Shown here: positions 34,856 through 43,342 of the stretch, one piece after another
Position numbering within the stretch: position 1 is the first letter of the stretch
Layout of the letters: the number at the start of each line of letters is the position of its first letter
Origin: Streptomyces sp. CB02923
GTDB taxonomy: Bacteria; Actinomycetota; Actinomycetes; Streptomycetales; Streptomycetaceae
Length of the DNA stretch: 64,000 bases
Assembly: GCF_001905005.1 (NCBI RefSeq)
Contig: NZ_LWKZ01000007.1
Coordinates: 22,816 to 86,815 of the forward strand
Reading direction: 5' to 3'
The notes under the pieces: model-generated
The model's database searches: none
The model's input: only the letters and a program-made list of their open reading frames with translations
What the model was told of the DNA's origin: nothing
Program-made: the position numbers and the translations under genes

Positions 34856-36547
34856 ATGCCGCACCATCCGCACCTTCACGGCCCCACCGAGCCCATGGGC
34901 CCGGCCGGCGGTCCGGACCACCCCCTCCCCCGGCTCCCGGAGCTCCTCGAAGCGATGGTCGCGGTCGGCGCCGAGCCCGACCCGAACGGGGCGATGCACC
35001 GCGTCGCCGAGGCGGCGGCGTCCCTGACCTCCGCCCGGTACGCCGCCGTCGGCATCCTCGGCGAGGACGGCGACACGCTGGCCGACCTCGTCACGTACGG
35101 CGTCTCCCCGGAGGACCGCCACCGGATCGGCCGGCTGCCGGGCAGCCGCAGCAGGATCCTCGGCGCGCTCCTGCACGGCACCGAGGCCGTCCGCAGTGCC
35201 GACGTCACCCGGGACCCGCGCGCCTGCGGACCGCTGCCGCCCGGACACCCGCCGATACGTTCCTTCCTCGGCGTTCCCATCCGGGCCGACGGCGAGCGGT
35301 TCGGGACCCTCTTCCTCGCGGACAAGCGGGACGGCGGGGAGTTCCACGCCGGGGACCTGCACCTGGTGCGGGTGCTCGCCACCAAGGCGGCCATCGCCCT
35401 GGGCAACACCCGGATGCACGCCACCGCGCGGCAGCGCCGCCGCTGGGTCGACGGCGCCGCCTCCGTCACGACCGCGCTGCTGGCCGGGCCCGCGAACGGC
35501 CCCACGGCCGAGGACCCGCTCACCGTCGTCGCCGAGCGGGGCCGCGAACTGGCCGAGGCGGCCACCGCTGCCGTCCTGCTGCCGCACTCCACGGGCGGCA
35601 TGGAGGTCGCGGCGCTCTCCACGGTCCTGCCGGACCCGGCCCGCGACGAGGCCTACCAGGGGGTGATCCCGTCGGAGAGCCCGGTCGTCCACCAGATACG
35701 GGCCGGTCTCGCCGTGCACTCCGACGACTTCGCCGCGGACCCGCGCTCGGTCTCGCCGCTCTCCCGCCACTACGGACCGGCCATGCTGCTGCCGCTGCGC
35801 AGCGGCGGACGCGTGATGGGGGCGCTGGCCCTGTGCCGCGCGTCGGGCGGGCCGCGCTTCACGCCGGCCGAACGCACCCTGGCCGCGCAGTTCGCGGCGC
35901 AGGGCGCCCTGGCGCTCGTGATCACCGGCACCCGGCACGACCGGGCACGGCTCGCCGTCTACGAGGACCGCGACCGCATAGCCCGCGACCTGCACGACCT
36001 CGTCATCCAGCGGCTCTTCGCGACGGGGATGCTGCTGGCGGGCGCGCGCCGCGGAACGGCCGTGCCCGCGGTGCGCGAGGGCGTCGACAAGGCCCTCGAC
36101 GAACTCGACGCGACGGTCCAGGAGATACGGACCGCGATCATCGCCCTGCAACAGGGCCCCACCGGAACACCGGCCGGGCTGCGGGCCCGCGTCCTTGAGG
36201 AGACCGGCGCCGCCTCCGCGCAGCTGGGCACCCGGCCGTCGGTCCGGTTCGTGGGCCCGGTGGACGCGCGGGTCGGCGAGGCGAGCGGCGATGCCCTGGT
36301 CGAGGAGCTGCGGTCGGCACTGGCGGGCCTGATCGAACGACGGGGTACGCCGGGACGGGACCGTACCGGCGCGACGGACGATGCGGGAACCGTGGATGCG
36401 GGGACCACCGATGCGAGGACTGCCGATGTGGTGGCCGTCGATGTGGTGGTCGACGCCGTGGCCGTGCTGGAGAACGGGCAGGCGGGGGTGCGGCTGACCG
36501 TCACCGAGGACGGCGACGAGGTGGTGGTCCGGGAGGAGCCGCTGTAG
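34856..36547 (+). CDS. GAF-domain sensor kinase-like protein (DevS/DosS type) with degenerate ATPase end
   Basis: A 563-residue protein with two GAF domains (about 30-180 and 200-365), then a HisKA_3 dimerisation helix containing D-R-D-R-I-A-R-D-L-H-D-L-V-I-Q-R-L-F-A. The H in D-L-H-D is the phospho-acceptor. This architecture matches DevS/DosS, whose GAF domains sense heme or redox signals. The C-terminal part should be a HATPase domain with an N-box (E-A-L-x-N-A-x-K/R-H) and D-x-G-x-G. Instead it reads E-E-L-R-S-A-L-A-G-L-I-E-R-R, a low-complexity D/A/T stretch, then L-T-V-T-E-D-G-D-E, with no recognisable ATP site. No response regulator is next to it. Confidence 0.82.
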   Translation: MPHHPHLHGPTEPMGPAGGPDHPLPRLPELLEAMVAVGAEPDPNGAMHRVAEAAASLTSARYAAVGILGEDGDTLADLVTYGVSPEDRHRIGRLPGSRSRILGALLHGTEAVRSADVTRDPRACGPLPPGHPPIRSFLGVPIRADGERFGTLFLADKRDGGEFHAGDLHLVRVLATKAAIALGNTRMHATARQRRRWVDGAASVTTALLAGPANGPTAEDPLTVVAERGRELAEAATAAVLLPHSTGGMEVAALSTVLPDPARDEAYQGVIPSESPVVHQIRAGLAVHSDDFAADPRSVSPLSRHYGPAMLLPLRSGGRVMGALALCRASGGPRFTPAERTLAAQFAAQGALALVITGTRHDRARLAVYEDRDRIARDLHDLVIQRLFATGMLLAGARRGTAVPAVREGVDKALDELDATVQEIRTAIIALQQGPTGTPAGLRARVLEETGAASAQLGTRPSVRFVGPVDARVGEASGDALVEELRSALAGLIERRGTPGRDRTGATDDAGTVDAGTTDARTADVVAVDVVVDAVAVLENGQAGVRLTVTEDGDEVVVREEPL

Positions 36548-36572
36548 CGGAGTGCGGCCGCCGTGCCGCTAC
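36544..36572. terminator. Convergent terminator overlapping two stop codons
   Basis: GTAGCGG (36544-36550) pairs with CCGCTAC (36566-36572). The arms contain the stop codon of the GAF sensor gene and that of the leftward permease gene. Confidence 0.7.
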
Positions 36573-37861
36573 GTCCCGATGACCTGCAAGGCCCCCCACA
36601 GGGCCAGCGTCGACAGGACCAGCCCTGCCGGGACGGTCAGCAGGCCGAGCCGGGTGAAGGTGCCCAGCTCCGGCGCGTCGCCGCGCTCCTGGAGTATGCG
36701 CCGCCACAGCAGCGTGGCCAGCGAGCCCACGTACGTCAGGTTCGGGCCGAGGTTCACGCCGATCAGCACCGCGAGTACGGGCCCGGCGCCGCCGTGTGCC
36801 GCCACCGGCAGCAGCGCCAGCACCGCCGGCAGGTTGTTGATGACGTTGGCGAGGACGGCGGCGAACGCGGCCACTCCGAGGAGCGCGGGCAGCGAGGCGC
36901 CTTCGGGCAGCAGCCGGTCGACGGCCCCGCCGAGGCCGTTGGCGACGACCGCCTCCACCACGACGCCCAGGGCGAGCACGAACAGGCAGAAGAGCGGGTT
37001 GGCCGCCCGCACGATCCCGGTCGCGGTGGTCTCCCGGCGTGCCAGCGCGCGTATCCCCAGGACCAGTACGCCGGCCAGTGCCGCCCAGACCGGATTGAGC
37101 CCGGCGAAGGAGGTCACGACGAATCCGGCGAGCGTCAGCGAGAGGACCACGAGCGCGAAGACGGGGAGCGGCAGAGCGGCCCGCCGTTCGTCCTCCGCGC
37201 CCGTGCGTGGCTCCCCCGCGGCTTCGGTGTGCCCTCCGCCGGCCGCCAGCTCCCGCCCGAAGAACCGCCGGAACACCAGGTACTCGAAGAGCACCGCGAC
37301 GGCCCACGGCAGCGCCATCAGGGCCGCGAACCGCGTGAAGGACAGCCCGGCCGCGCCGAGGGCGAGCAGGTTGGTGAGGTTGGAGACCGGCAGCAGCAGC
37401 GAGGCGGAGTTCGAGAGGTGGGCGCAGGCGTACAGATGGGGTCGGGCGCGCGCGCCGGCGTGCGCGGCGGTCGCCATGATCACCGGCGTCAGCAGCACCA
37501 CCGTCGCGTCCAGGCTGAGCACCGCCGTGACCGCGGCGGCGAGCACGAAGACCCCGGCGAGCAGCAGCCGCGGCCGTCCCGCGCAGCGCCGCGCCAGCGC
37601 GGCACCCGCCGCCTCGAACAGCCCCTCCCGCGCACAGAGGTACGCCAGGACCAGCACGGCGGCCAGGAAACCGACGACCGGCAGCAGCTTGTGCACCTGC
37701 GCCCACGCGGCGGCCGGCGACACCGCGCCGGCCAGGACGAGCAGGCCCGCCGCCGGTACGGCCGCCACCGCCTCGGGGGCGCCCCCCGGCCTCCGTACGG
37801 CGAAGACGAGGACGCAGACCAGCAGGAGGAGGGAGAGGATCTCGGCGACGGCGGTGCTCAC
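36569..37861 (-). CDS. ArsB/NhaD-type ion transporter
   Basis: A 430-residue membrane protein with ten or more helices in two repeats. The first repeat contains L-S-L-D-A-T-V-V-L-L-T-P-V and the second contains I-N-N-L-P-A-V-L-A-L-L, followed by G-V-N-L-G-P-N-L-T-Y-V-G-S-L-A-T. These are the re-entrant hairpin signatures of the ion transporter superfamily that includes arsenite exporter ArsB, NhaD and P-type (YbiR-like) members. The exported or exchanged ion is uncertain. It is not linked to ars genes here. A GTG start at 37861 is used; homologues begin close to this point. Confidence 0.82.
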   Translation of the reverse strand: MSTAVAEILSLLLLVCVLVFAVRRPGGAPEAVAAVPAAGLLVLAGAVSPAAAWAQVHKLLPVVGFLAAVLVLAYLCAREGLFEAAGAALARRCAGRPRLLLAGVFVLAAAVTAVLSLDATVVLLTPVIMATAAHAGARARPHLYACAHLSNSASLLLPVSNLTNLLALGAAGLSFTRFAALMALPWAVAVLFEYLVFRRFFGRELAAGGGHTEAAGEPRTGAEDERRAALPLPVFALVVLSLTLAGFVVTSFAGLNPVWAALAGVLVLGIRALARRETTATGIVRAANPLFCLFVLALGVVVEAVVANGLGGAVDRLLPEGASLPALLGVAAFAAVLANVINNLPAVLALLPVAAHGGAGPVLAVLIGVNLGPNLTYVGSLATLLWRRILQERGDAPELGTFTRLGLLTVPAGLVLSTLALWGALQVIGT

Positions 37862-37994
37862 CCCCGCAAACTACAGGGGCGGATCAGCGGCCCGATATCG
37901 CCCCACTTAGGGTGGATTCGTACTCGCGGCCCGGCCCCGGTGTCGATACCGCGATGCCCCGGCCCCCGCCCCGCCTCCCGAAGGAGCCCCGGCC

Positions 37995-38543
37995 ATGCCG
38001 ACACCGGCCGCGCACGACACCGAGATCACCCTGCACCCCCTGCGGCCCGAACACCTCCCCGCCGTCCTGGAGCTGGGTTCGCGGGTCTACGACACCGACT
38101 CCATGCCGTACACCGGCTGGTCGCTGACCGCCGTCGCCACCCATCTCGACGCCTCCGTTCCCGCCTGCCGGGTCGCCCTGGCCGGTGAGCGGCTCGCCGG
38201 GTTCGTGCTCGGCTCGATGACCTTCGAGCAGCGCGAGGACTGGGGCTACCTGGAGTGGATCGCGGTGGACCCGGACTTCCAGGGGCGCGGCGTGGCCGGA
38301 CTGCTGGTGCGGGAGTGCTGTGCCGCGCTGACGGAGGCCGGCGCCTCGTCCGTGGTGACCGATGTCGAGGTGAACAACACGGCGTCGGCGGCGCTGATGC
38401 GCCGTAACGGCTTCACCGAGGGCGTCACCGTCACCCTGTTCGTCCGGCCCGGTTCCGGCGAGACGGCCCACCGCGGCGGCATCTCCCTGCCGCACTTCGC
38501 CCGCACCGGCCGCCCGCGGCCCACCCGCCTCGACGGCCGCTGA
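37995..38543 (+). CDS. GNAT-family N-acetyltransferase
   Basis: A 182-residue acetyltransferase. Motif A is V-D-P-D-F-Q-G-R-G-V-A-G-L-L-V, which binds acetyl-CoA. V-N-N-T-A-S-A-A-L-M-R-R-N-G-F is the motif B helix. The acceptor is unknown; R-N-G-F near the end resembles protein or small-amine N-acetyltransferases. AAGGAG lies before the ATG at 37995. The last 35 residues are a basic, proline-rich tail. Confidence 0.85.
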   Translation: MPTPAAHDTEITLHPLRPEHLPAVLELGSRVYDTDSMPYTGWSLTAVATHLDASVPACRVALAGERLAGFVLGSMTFEQREDWGYLEWIAVDPDFQGRGVAGLLVRECCAALTEAGASSVVTDVEVNNTASAALMRRNGFTEGVTVTLFVRPGSGETAHRGGISLPHFARTGRPRPTRLDGR

Positions 38544-38732
38544 GCCGCCGCGGGGCTGCCCGGGGCCGGGGGCCGGGACCCGCCGCGACCGCCCGGACGC
38601 ACCACGACGGCCGGTGCGCCTGTTTCTCACCCGGTCGCAGGAGGTACCCGGCGGGCGCGGTGGCGGGCCCCGCCGCCCCGTGCCAGCGTGGCCGGGAGCC
38701 GACACAGCTGCCGACAGAGGCGAGGACGCGTC

Positions 38733-40088
38733 ATGGAACGACCCAGAGTCCTGATCGTGGGCGGCGGCTTCGCCGGGGTGGAGTGCGCGCGGGGCCTGGA
38801 GCACGGGCTGTCCGCCGAGACGGCCGAGATCGTGCTGGTCACGCCCAACAACTACGAGCTGTACCTGCCGCTGCTGCCGCACGTCGCCGCCGGAGTGGTC
38901 ACCCCGCAGTCGATCGCGCCCTCCCTGCGGCGCATCCTGCGCCGGACGCGCCTGGTGCCCGGCGGGGTGATCGGCATCGACACCGCGGCGAAGGTCTGCG
39001 TCGTACGGCTGATCACGGGCGAGACCACCGACATCCGCTACGACCGCCTGGTGCTGACGCCCGGCAGCATCACCCGCACGTTCGACATCCCCGGGCTGAC
39101 GGACTACGCGCGGGGCATGAAGACGCTCGCCGAGGCCGCGTACATCCGGGACCACGTCATCTCCCAGCTCGACATCGCCGCGGCCTCGACGGACCCGGAA
39201 GAGCGGGCCGCGCGCCTGCAGTTCGTCGTCGTCGGCGGCGGGTACGCGGGCACGGAGACGGTCGCCTACCTCCAGCGGCTCACCAACGCGGCGGCCCGGC
39301 GCTACCCGCGCCTGGACCCCACCCAGATCAAGTGGCACCTCATCGACATCGCGCCGAAGCTGATGCCCGAACTGGGCGACCGGCTCGGGCAGAAGGCGCT
39401 GGAGCTGATGCGGCAGCGCGGCACGGAGGTGTCGCTCGGCGTCTCGGTCGCCGAAGTGACCGAGGACCGCGTGCAGTTCACGGACGGGCGGGTGCTGCCG
39501 TGCCGGACGCTGATCTGGACGGCGGGCGTGGCGGCCAGTCCGCTCATCGGTACCCTCGGGGCGGAGACCGTGCGGGGCCGTCTCGCCGTCGACGCCGATC
39601 TGACGGTCCCGGGCATGGCGGACGTGTTCGCGTGCGGTGACGCCGCCGCCGTTCCGGACCTGACGAAGGGCGCCGGCGCGGTCTGCCCGCCCACCGCGCA
39701 GCACGCCCAGCGGCAGGGCAAGCACGCCGCGCGCAACATCATCGCCGGGCTGCGCGGGGCGCCGCGCTCGCCGTACCGGCACAAGGACCTCGGCCTGGTC
39801 GTGGACCTCGGCGGCATCGACGCGGTGTCCAAGCCGCTGGGGTACGAACTGACCGGGCTGCCCGCGCAGGTGGCGGCGCGCGGCTACCACCTGATGGCGC
39901 TGCGCACCGGCGTCGCCAGGTTCCGTACCGTGGCGAACTGGCTGATCAACGCCACCGCGGGCGACGACTTCGTACGGACCGGCTTCCAGGCCGAGAAACC
40001 CGCGACGCTGCGCGACTTCGAGCGGACCGATGTGTACCTCTCGGCGGAGGACGTACGGGAGCGGCTGGCGGCGCACGGCGCGGGGTGA
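38733..40088 (+). CDS. Type II NADH dehydrogenase-like FAD oxidoreductase
   Basis: A 451-residue flavoprotein. V-L-I-V-G-G-G-F-A-G-V-E at 6-17 binds FAD, and a second dinucleotide fold V-V-V-G-G-G-Y-A-G-T-E near 165 binds NAD(P)H. V-F-A-C-G-D-A-A-A-V-P-D is the FAD-ribityl motif, and P-P-T-A-Q-H-A-Q-R-Q-G is the usual NDH-2 quinone-site sequence. It would oxidise NADH and pass electrons to menaquinone at the membrane without pumping protons. The C-terminal part lacks a clear membrane helix. The ATG at 38733 follows GAGGCGAGG. Confidence 0.86.
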   Translation: MERPRVLIVGGGFAGVECARGLEHGLSAETAEIVLVTPNNYELYLPLLPHVAAGVVTPQSIAPSLRRILRRTRLVPGGVIGIDTAAKVCVVRLITGETTDIRYDRLVLTPGSITRTFDIPGLTDYARGMKTLAEAAYIRDHVISQLDIAAASTDPEERAARLQFVVVGGGYAGTETVAYLQRLTNAAARRYPRLDPTQIKWHLIDIAPKLMPELGDRLGQKALELMRQRGTEVSLGVSVAEVTEDRVQFTDGRVLPCRTLIWTAGVAASPLIGTLGAETVRGRLAVDADLTVPGMADVFACGDAAAVPDLTKGAGAVCPPTAQHAQRQGKHAARNIIAGLRGAPRSPYRHKDLGLVVDLGGIDAVSKPLGYELTGLPAQVAARGYHLMALRTGVARFRTVANWLINATAGDDFVRTGFQAEKPATLRDFERTDVYLSAEDVRERLAAHGAG

Positions 40089-40137
40089 GCGCGGGCGCGC
40101 ACGCGGGGCGTGATCCGACTCCGGCGGCTCCGACTCG

Positions 40138-40172
<35 letters not shown>

Positions 40173-40194
40173 GGTCAACGGCCGGGAGGCGCCT

Positions 40195-40533
40195 TCATCG
40201 CAGGTGTTCGATGTGGTGAACGGCTTCGTCGAGGAGCTGCGCGACGTGCGCGTCGTACAGGCTGTAGACGATACGGCGGCCCTGCCGGGACCCGGTGACC
40301 AGGCCGAGCGCCCGGAGCAGCCGCAGCTGGTGGGAGACGGCGGACTGCGCCATGCCGACCGCCTCGGCGAGTTCGCCCACCGGGCTGGGGCCCTGACGGA
40401 GGCGGGTGAGGATCATCAGTCGTGATGGGGTGGCCAGCGCCTGGAGGGTGGCGGCGATGGTCGTGGCGGCAGCCGCGTCGAGAGGTTTTGCCGGGGTGAT
40501 CCTGTCGTCGGCTCCGAGTCGCATATGCCTCAT
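40195..40533 (-). CDS. ArsR/SmtB-family transcriptional regulator
   Basis: About 112 residues with a winged helix: L-Q-A-L-A-T-P-S-R-L-M-I-L-T-R-L, V-G-E-L-A-E-A-V-G-M-A-Q-S-A-V-S-H-Q-L-R-L-L-R, then the wing R-R-I-V-Y-S-L-Y-D. The C-terminal helix D-A-H-V-A-Q-L-L-D-E-A-V-H-H-I-E-H-L has D-x-H and H-H-x-x-x-H positions matching the alpha-5 metal site of the NmtR/CzrA/SmtB type, suggesting nickel, cobalt or zinc sensing. The ATG at 40533 has GGAG six bases upstream. A 6-2-6 palindrome typical of the family lies just before the start, so it is probably autorepressed. Confidence 0.85.
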   Translation of the reverse strand: MRHMRLGADDRITPAKPLDAAAATTIAATLQALATPSRLMILTRLRQGPSPVGELAEAVGMAQSAVSHQLRLLRALGLVTGSRQGRRIVYSLYDAHVAQLLDEAVHHIEHLR

Positions 40534-40551
40534 CGTAACTCCGGCAATACA

Positions 40552-40565
40552 TGAAGACATGTTCA
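40552..40565. promoter_or_regulatory. SmtB/ArsR-type operator
   Basis: TGAAGACATGTTCA is a 6-2-6 inverted repeat with one mismatch, fitting the TGAACA-N2-TGTTCA core bound by SmtB/NmtR/CzrA repressors. It sits about 20 bp before the ArsR start, in the divergent intergenic region. Confidence 0.55.
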
Positions 40566-40602
40566 TACGTTGACGAGCCCGGCGCGCCGACGGGAGATCG
40601 CC

Positions 40603-40633
40603 TTGACCTCAACATTGGTTGAGGTCATAGCTT
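40603..40633 (+). promoter_or_regulatory. SoxR-type promoter with 19-bp spacer
   Basis: TTGACC (-35, 40603-40608) and TAGCTT (-10, 40628-40633) are separated by 19 bp. Between them lies CCTCAACATTGGTTGAGG (40607-40624), with perfect 6-bp arms. Overlong spacers with a central dyad are diagnostic of MerR-family activators, and the arms are identical to the SoxR box. SoxR in Streptomyces senses redox-active metabolites such as pigmented antibiotics. The promoter reads into the ABC exporter gene. Confidence 0.75.
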
Positions 40634-40703
40634 CAGGACTCGTCGCCGGTCACCACGGCCCGCGATCGATCCCGTGCCGACCACGCCGCCCTGGAGGACC
40701 GCG

Positions 40704-42620
40704 ATGGACATGGAAGTCACCGCCTGGCACTCGCTGCACAGCGCCCTGAACGCACAGCAGGACAAGCGCCCGTTCTCCCGCACCACCCTGCGGCGCATCG
40801 TCGCCTTCGCCCGGCCGCACCGCCGCATGATGGCCTGGTTCCTGGTGCTCAGCACGGTGACCGCCGTGCTCGCGGTGGCCACCCCGCTGCTCGCGGGCCG
40901 GGTGGTCGACGCCATCGACGAGGGCGGGGCGGCCGGTACCGTCCTCGGCCTCGCCGGGCTGATCGCCGCCATCGCGGTGGCGGAGGCGGGGCTCGGCCTG
41001 CTGACCCGCTGGCTGTCGGCGAGCCTGGGCGAGGGGCTGATCCTCGACCTGCGGACCACCGTCTACGACCACGTACAGCGGATGCCGGTCGCCTTCTTCA
41101 CCCGTACGCGGACCGGCGCCCTGGTCAGCCGCCTGAACAACGATGTGATCGGCGCGCAGTGGGCGTTCAGCAACACGCTGTCCAGCGTGGTCGGCAACAT
41201 CGTGACGCTGCTGCTGACACTCGTGGTGATGCTGAGCCTGTCGTGGCAGATCACGCTGATCGCCCTGGTCCTGCTGCCGGTGTTCGTCCTGCCCGCGCGC
41301 CGCGTCGGCCGCCGGCTGGCCGGGCTGCGCCGGGAGGCCGCCGACCACAACGCCACCATGGGCACCCAGATGACCGAGCGGTTCTCCGCGCCGGGCGCCA
41401 CCCTCGTCAAGCTGTTCGGCCGCCCGGCCCGGGAGTCCGCCGAATTCGCCGCGCGGGCCCGGCGGGTGCGGGAGATCGGAGTCCGGACCGCCATGGTCCA
41501 GACGTACTTCGTCACCGCGCTCACCCTGGTCTCCGCCCTCGCGCTGGCCGTCGTCTACGGCCTCGGCGGCTTCCTGGCGCTGCGCGGCCACCTCGAAGCG
41601 GGCTCGATCGTCTCGCTGGCCCTGCTGCTGACCCGCCTGTACGCGCCGCTGACGGCCCTGTCCGGCGCGCACACCGAGGTGATGAGCGCACTGGTCAGCT
41701 TCGAGCGGGTCTTCGAGTTGCTGGACCTGAAGCCGCTGATCGAGCAGAAGCCGGACGCCCGCGCGGTGCCCGACGGGCCGGTCTCGGTGGAGTTCGACTC
41801 CGTGCACTTCGGCTACCCGTCCGCCGACAAGGTCTCCCTGGCCTCCCTCGAAGAGGTCGCGACCCTGGACACCCGGGGCGGCACCGAGGTACTGCACGAC
41901 ATCTCCTTTCGCGCGGAACCGGGCCAGATGGTCGCCCTGGTCGGCTCCTCGGGTGCCGGCAAGTCGACGATCGCGCAGCTGCTGCCGCGGCTGTACGACG
42001 CGGACACCGGTGCGGTACGGCTCGCCGGCGTCGACGTACGCGACCTGACGGCCGACTCGATCCGCGACACGCTCGGCATGGTGACCCAGGACGGGCACCT
42101 CTTCCACGACACGATCCGCGAGAACCTGCGGCTGGCCAGGCCCGAGGCGGCGGAGGAGGACCTGTGGGACGCGCTGCGCCGCTCCCGCCTGGACGGCCTG
42201 ATCGCCTCGCTGCCCGACGGTCTGGACACCGTGGTCGGTGAGCGCGGCTACCGGCTCTCCGGCGGTGAACGGCAGCGGCTGACCATCGCCCGCCTGCTGC
42301 TGGCCCGGCCGCACGTGGTGATCCTCGACGAGGCGACCGCCCACCTGGACAACACCTCCGAGGCCGCGGTGCAGGAGGCCCTGGCCGAGGCCCTGGAAGG
42401 GCGTACGTCCCTGGTCATCGCCCATCGCCTGTCGACCGTACGGGCCGCCGACCTGATCCTGGTGGTCGAGGACGGACGGATCGTGGAGCGCGGCACCCAC
42501 GACGTGCTGCTCGCGGCGGGCGGGCGTTACGAGGAGCTGTACCGCACCCAGTTCGAGCAGGCGGAGACCTCCGCCGAACGGGCGGCGCGCGAGGCGGCGG
42601 AACCGGCCTCGGCACGCTGA
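40704..42620 (+). CDS. ABC exporter half-transporter (membrane domain plus ATPase), SoxR-controlled
   Basis: A 638-residue type IV ABC exporter subunit. Residues about 30-330 form a six-helix membrane domain. The ATPase follows, with Walker A G-S-S-G-A-G-K-S-T, Q-loop M-V-T-Q-D-G, signature L-S-G-G-E-R-Q, Walker B V-V-I-L-D-E-A-T-A-H-L-D, and a switch histidine in I-A-H-R-L-S. A roughly 25-residue insertion (S-A-D-K-V-S-L-A-S-L-E-E-V) sits between the first strands. It would work as a dimer exporting a drug-like or redox-active compound. GGAGG precedes the ATG at 40704. The SoxR-type promoter 70 bp upstream matches known SoxR control of an ABC transporter gene in Streptomyces. Confidence 0.9.
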   Translation: MDMEVTAWHSLHSALNAQQDKRPFSRTTLRRIVAFARPHRRMMAWFLVLSTVTAVLAVATPLLAGRVVDAIDEGGAAGTVLGLAGLIAAIAVAEAGLGLLTRWLSASLGEGLILDLRTTVYDHVQRMPVAFFTRTRTGALVSRLNNDVIGAQWAFSNTLSSVVGNIVTLLLTLVVMLSLSWQITLIALVLLPVFVLPARRVGRRLAGLRREAADHNATMGTQMTERFSAPGATLVKLFGRPARESAEFAARARRVREIGVRTAMVQTYFVTALTLVSALALAVVYGLGGFLALRGHLEAGSIVSLALLLTRLYAPLTALSGAHTEVMSALVSFERVFELLDLKPLIEQKPDARAVPDGPVSVEFDSVHFGYPSADKVSLASLEEVATLDTRGGTEVLHDISFRAEPGQMVALVGSSGAGKSTIAQLLPRLYDADTGAVRLAGVDVRDLTADSIRDTLGMVTQDGHLFHDTIRENLRLARPEAAEEDLWDALRRSRLDGLIASLPDGLDTVVGERGYRLSGGERQRLTIARLLLARPHVVILDEATAHLDNTSEAAVQEALAEALEGRTSLVIAHRLSTVRAADLILVVEDGRIVERGTHDVLLAAGGRYEELYRTQFEQAETSAERAAREAAEPASAR

Positions 42621-42750
42621 CCGGCAGCCGCACCCGCGCAGGTCCCCGTCCACGGCGGGGGCCTGCGGTCGTGCGCCCCCCGCGCCCCGCCGCCCGGCAG
42701 GCTCCCGGCCGTACCGCCGATGCGTTCCGGCCCTTGGCGGGGCCGCGTCC

Positions 42751-43266
42751 ATGCCGAACACTGAGGCGATGACCCAGCGCGTGGAACACACCACTGTCAT
42801 GGACCGCCTCGCCATCGACGACCTGGTCACCGGCTACGCGATTGCCGTGGACGACGGCGACTGGGCCGCCTACCGGGCCCTGTTCGTCCCCGAGGGGCGC
42901 GCCGACTACCGCTCGGCGGGCGGCATCGCGGGCGGTGTCACCGACGTCGCGGACTGGCTCGCCGAGGTGCTGCGGCGCTTCCCGGTGCGCCAGCACCTGA
43001 TCGTCAACCGGCGGATCGGCATCCAGCTGCGCGACGGCGGCGCGCCCGGCGACACGGCCACCGTGCAGGCGGACTACCTCAACCCGATGCACCTCGTGGG
43101 CCCGCACGACGCGCCGCCCGGCGAGGCCGCGGGCACCTCGGCCGCCCCGAACTACACCTGCGCGGGCCGCTACCTCTTCACCGCCCGCCGCGCCGCGGGC
43201 GGCTGGCGGCTGAGCGAGGTCGTCGTCCACGAGAAGTGGCGCCAGCTGCTCCCGACGAGTACCTGA
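42751..43266 (+). CDS. NTF2-like/SnoaL-type fold protein
   Basis: A 171-residue protein of the nuclear-transport-factor-2-like superfamily. The N-terminal helix I-D-D-L-V-T-G-Y-A-I-A-V-D-D-G-D-W-A-A-Y-R precedes the cone-forming sheet. L-I-V-N-R-R-I-G-I and a C-terminal Y-L-F-T-A-R-R-A-A-G-G-W-R-L-S-E-V-V-V-H strand pair complete it. Members include ketosteroid-isomerase-like enzymes, dehydratases and ring-hydroxylase small subunits, so no reaction is assigned. ATG 42751 is used; ATG 42769 is an equal alternative. Confidence 0.7.
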   Translation: MPNTEAMTQRVEHTTVMDRLAIDDLVTGYAIAVDDGDWAAYRALFVPEGRADYRSAGGIAGGVTDVADWLAEVLRRFPVRQHLIVNRRIGIQLRDGGAPGDTATVQADYLNPMHLVGPHDAPPGEAAGTSAAPNYTCAGRYLFTARRAAGGWRLSEVVVHEKWRQLLPTST

Positions 43267-43342
43267 CAGGGCGTATCCGCCTTCGGTCCATGATCGGCCG
43301 ACGCGCGCACACTGGGTGCGGCGATCCGATGGAGGGAGCGGC

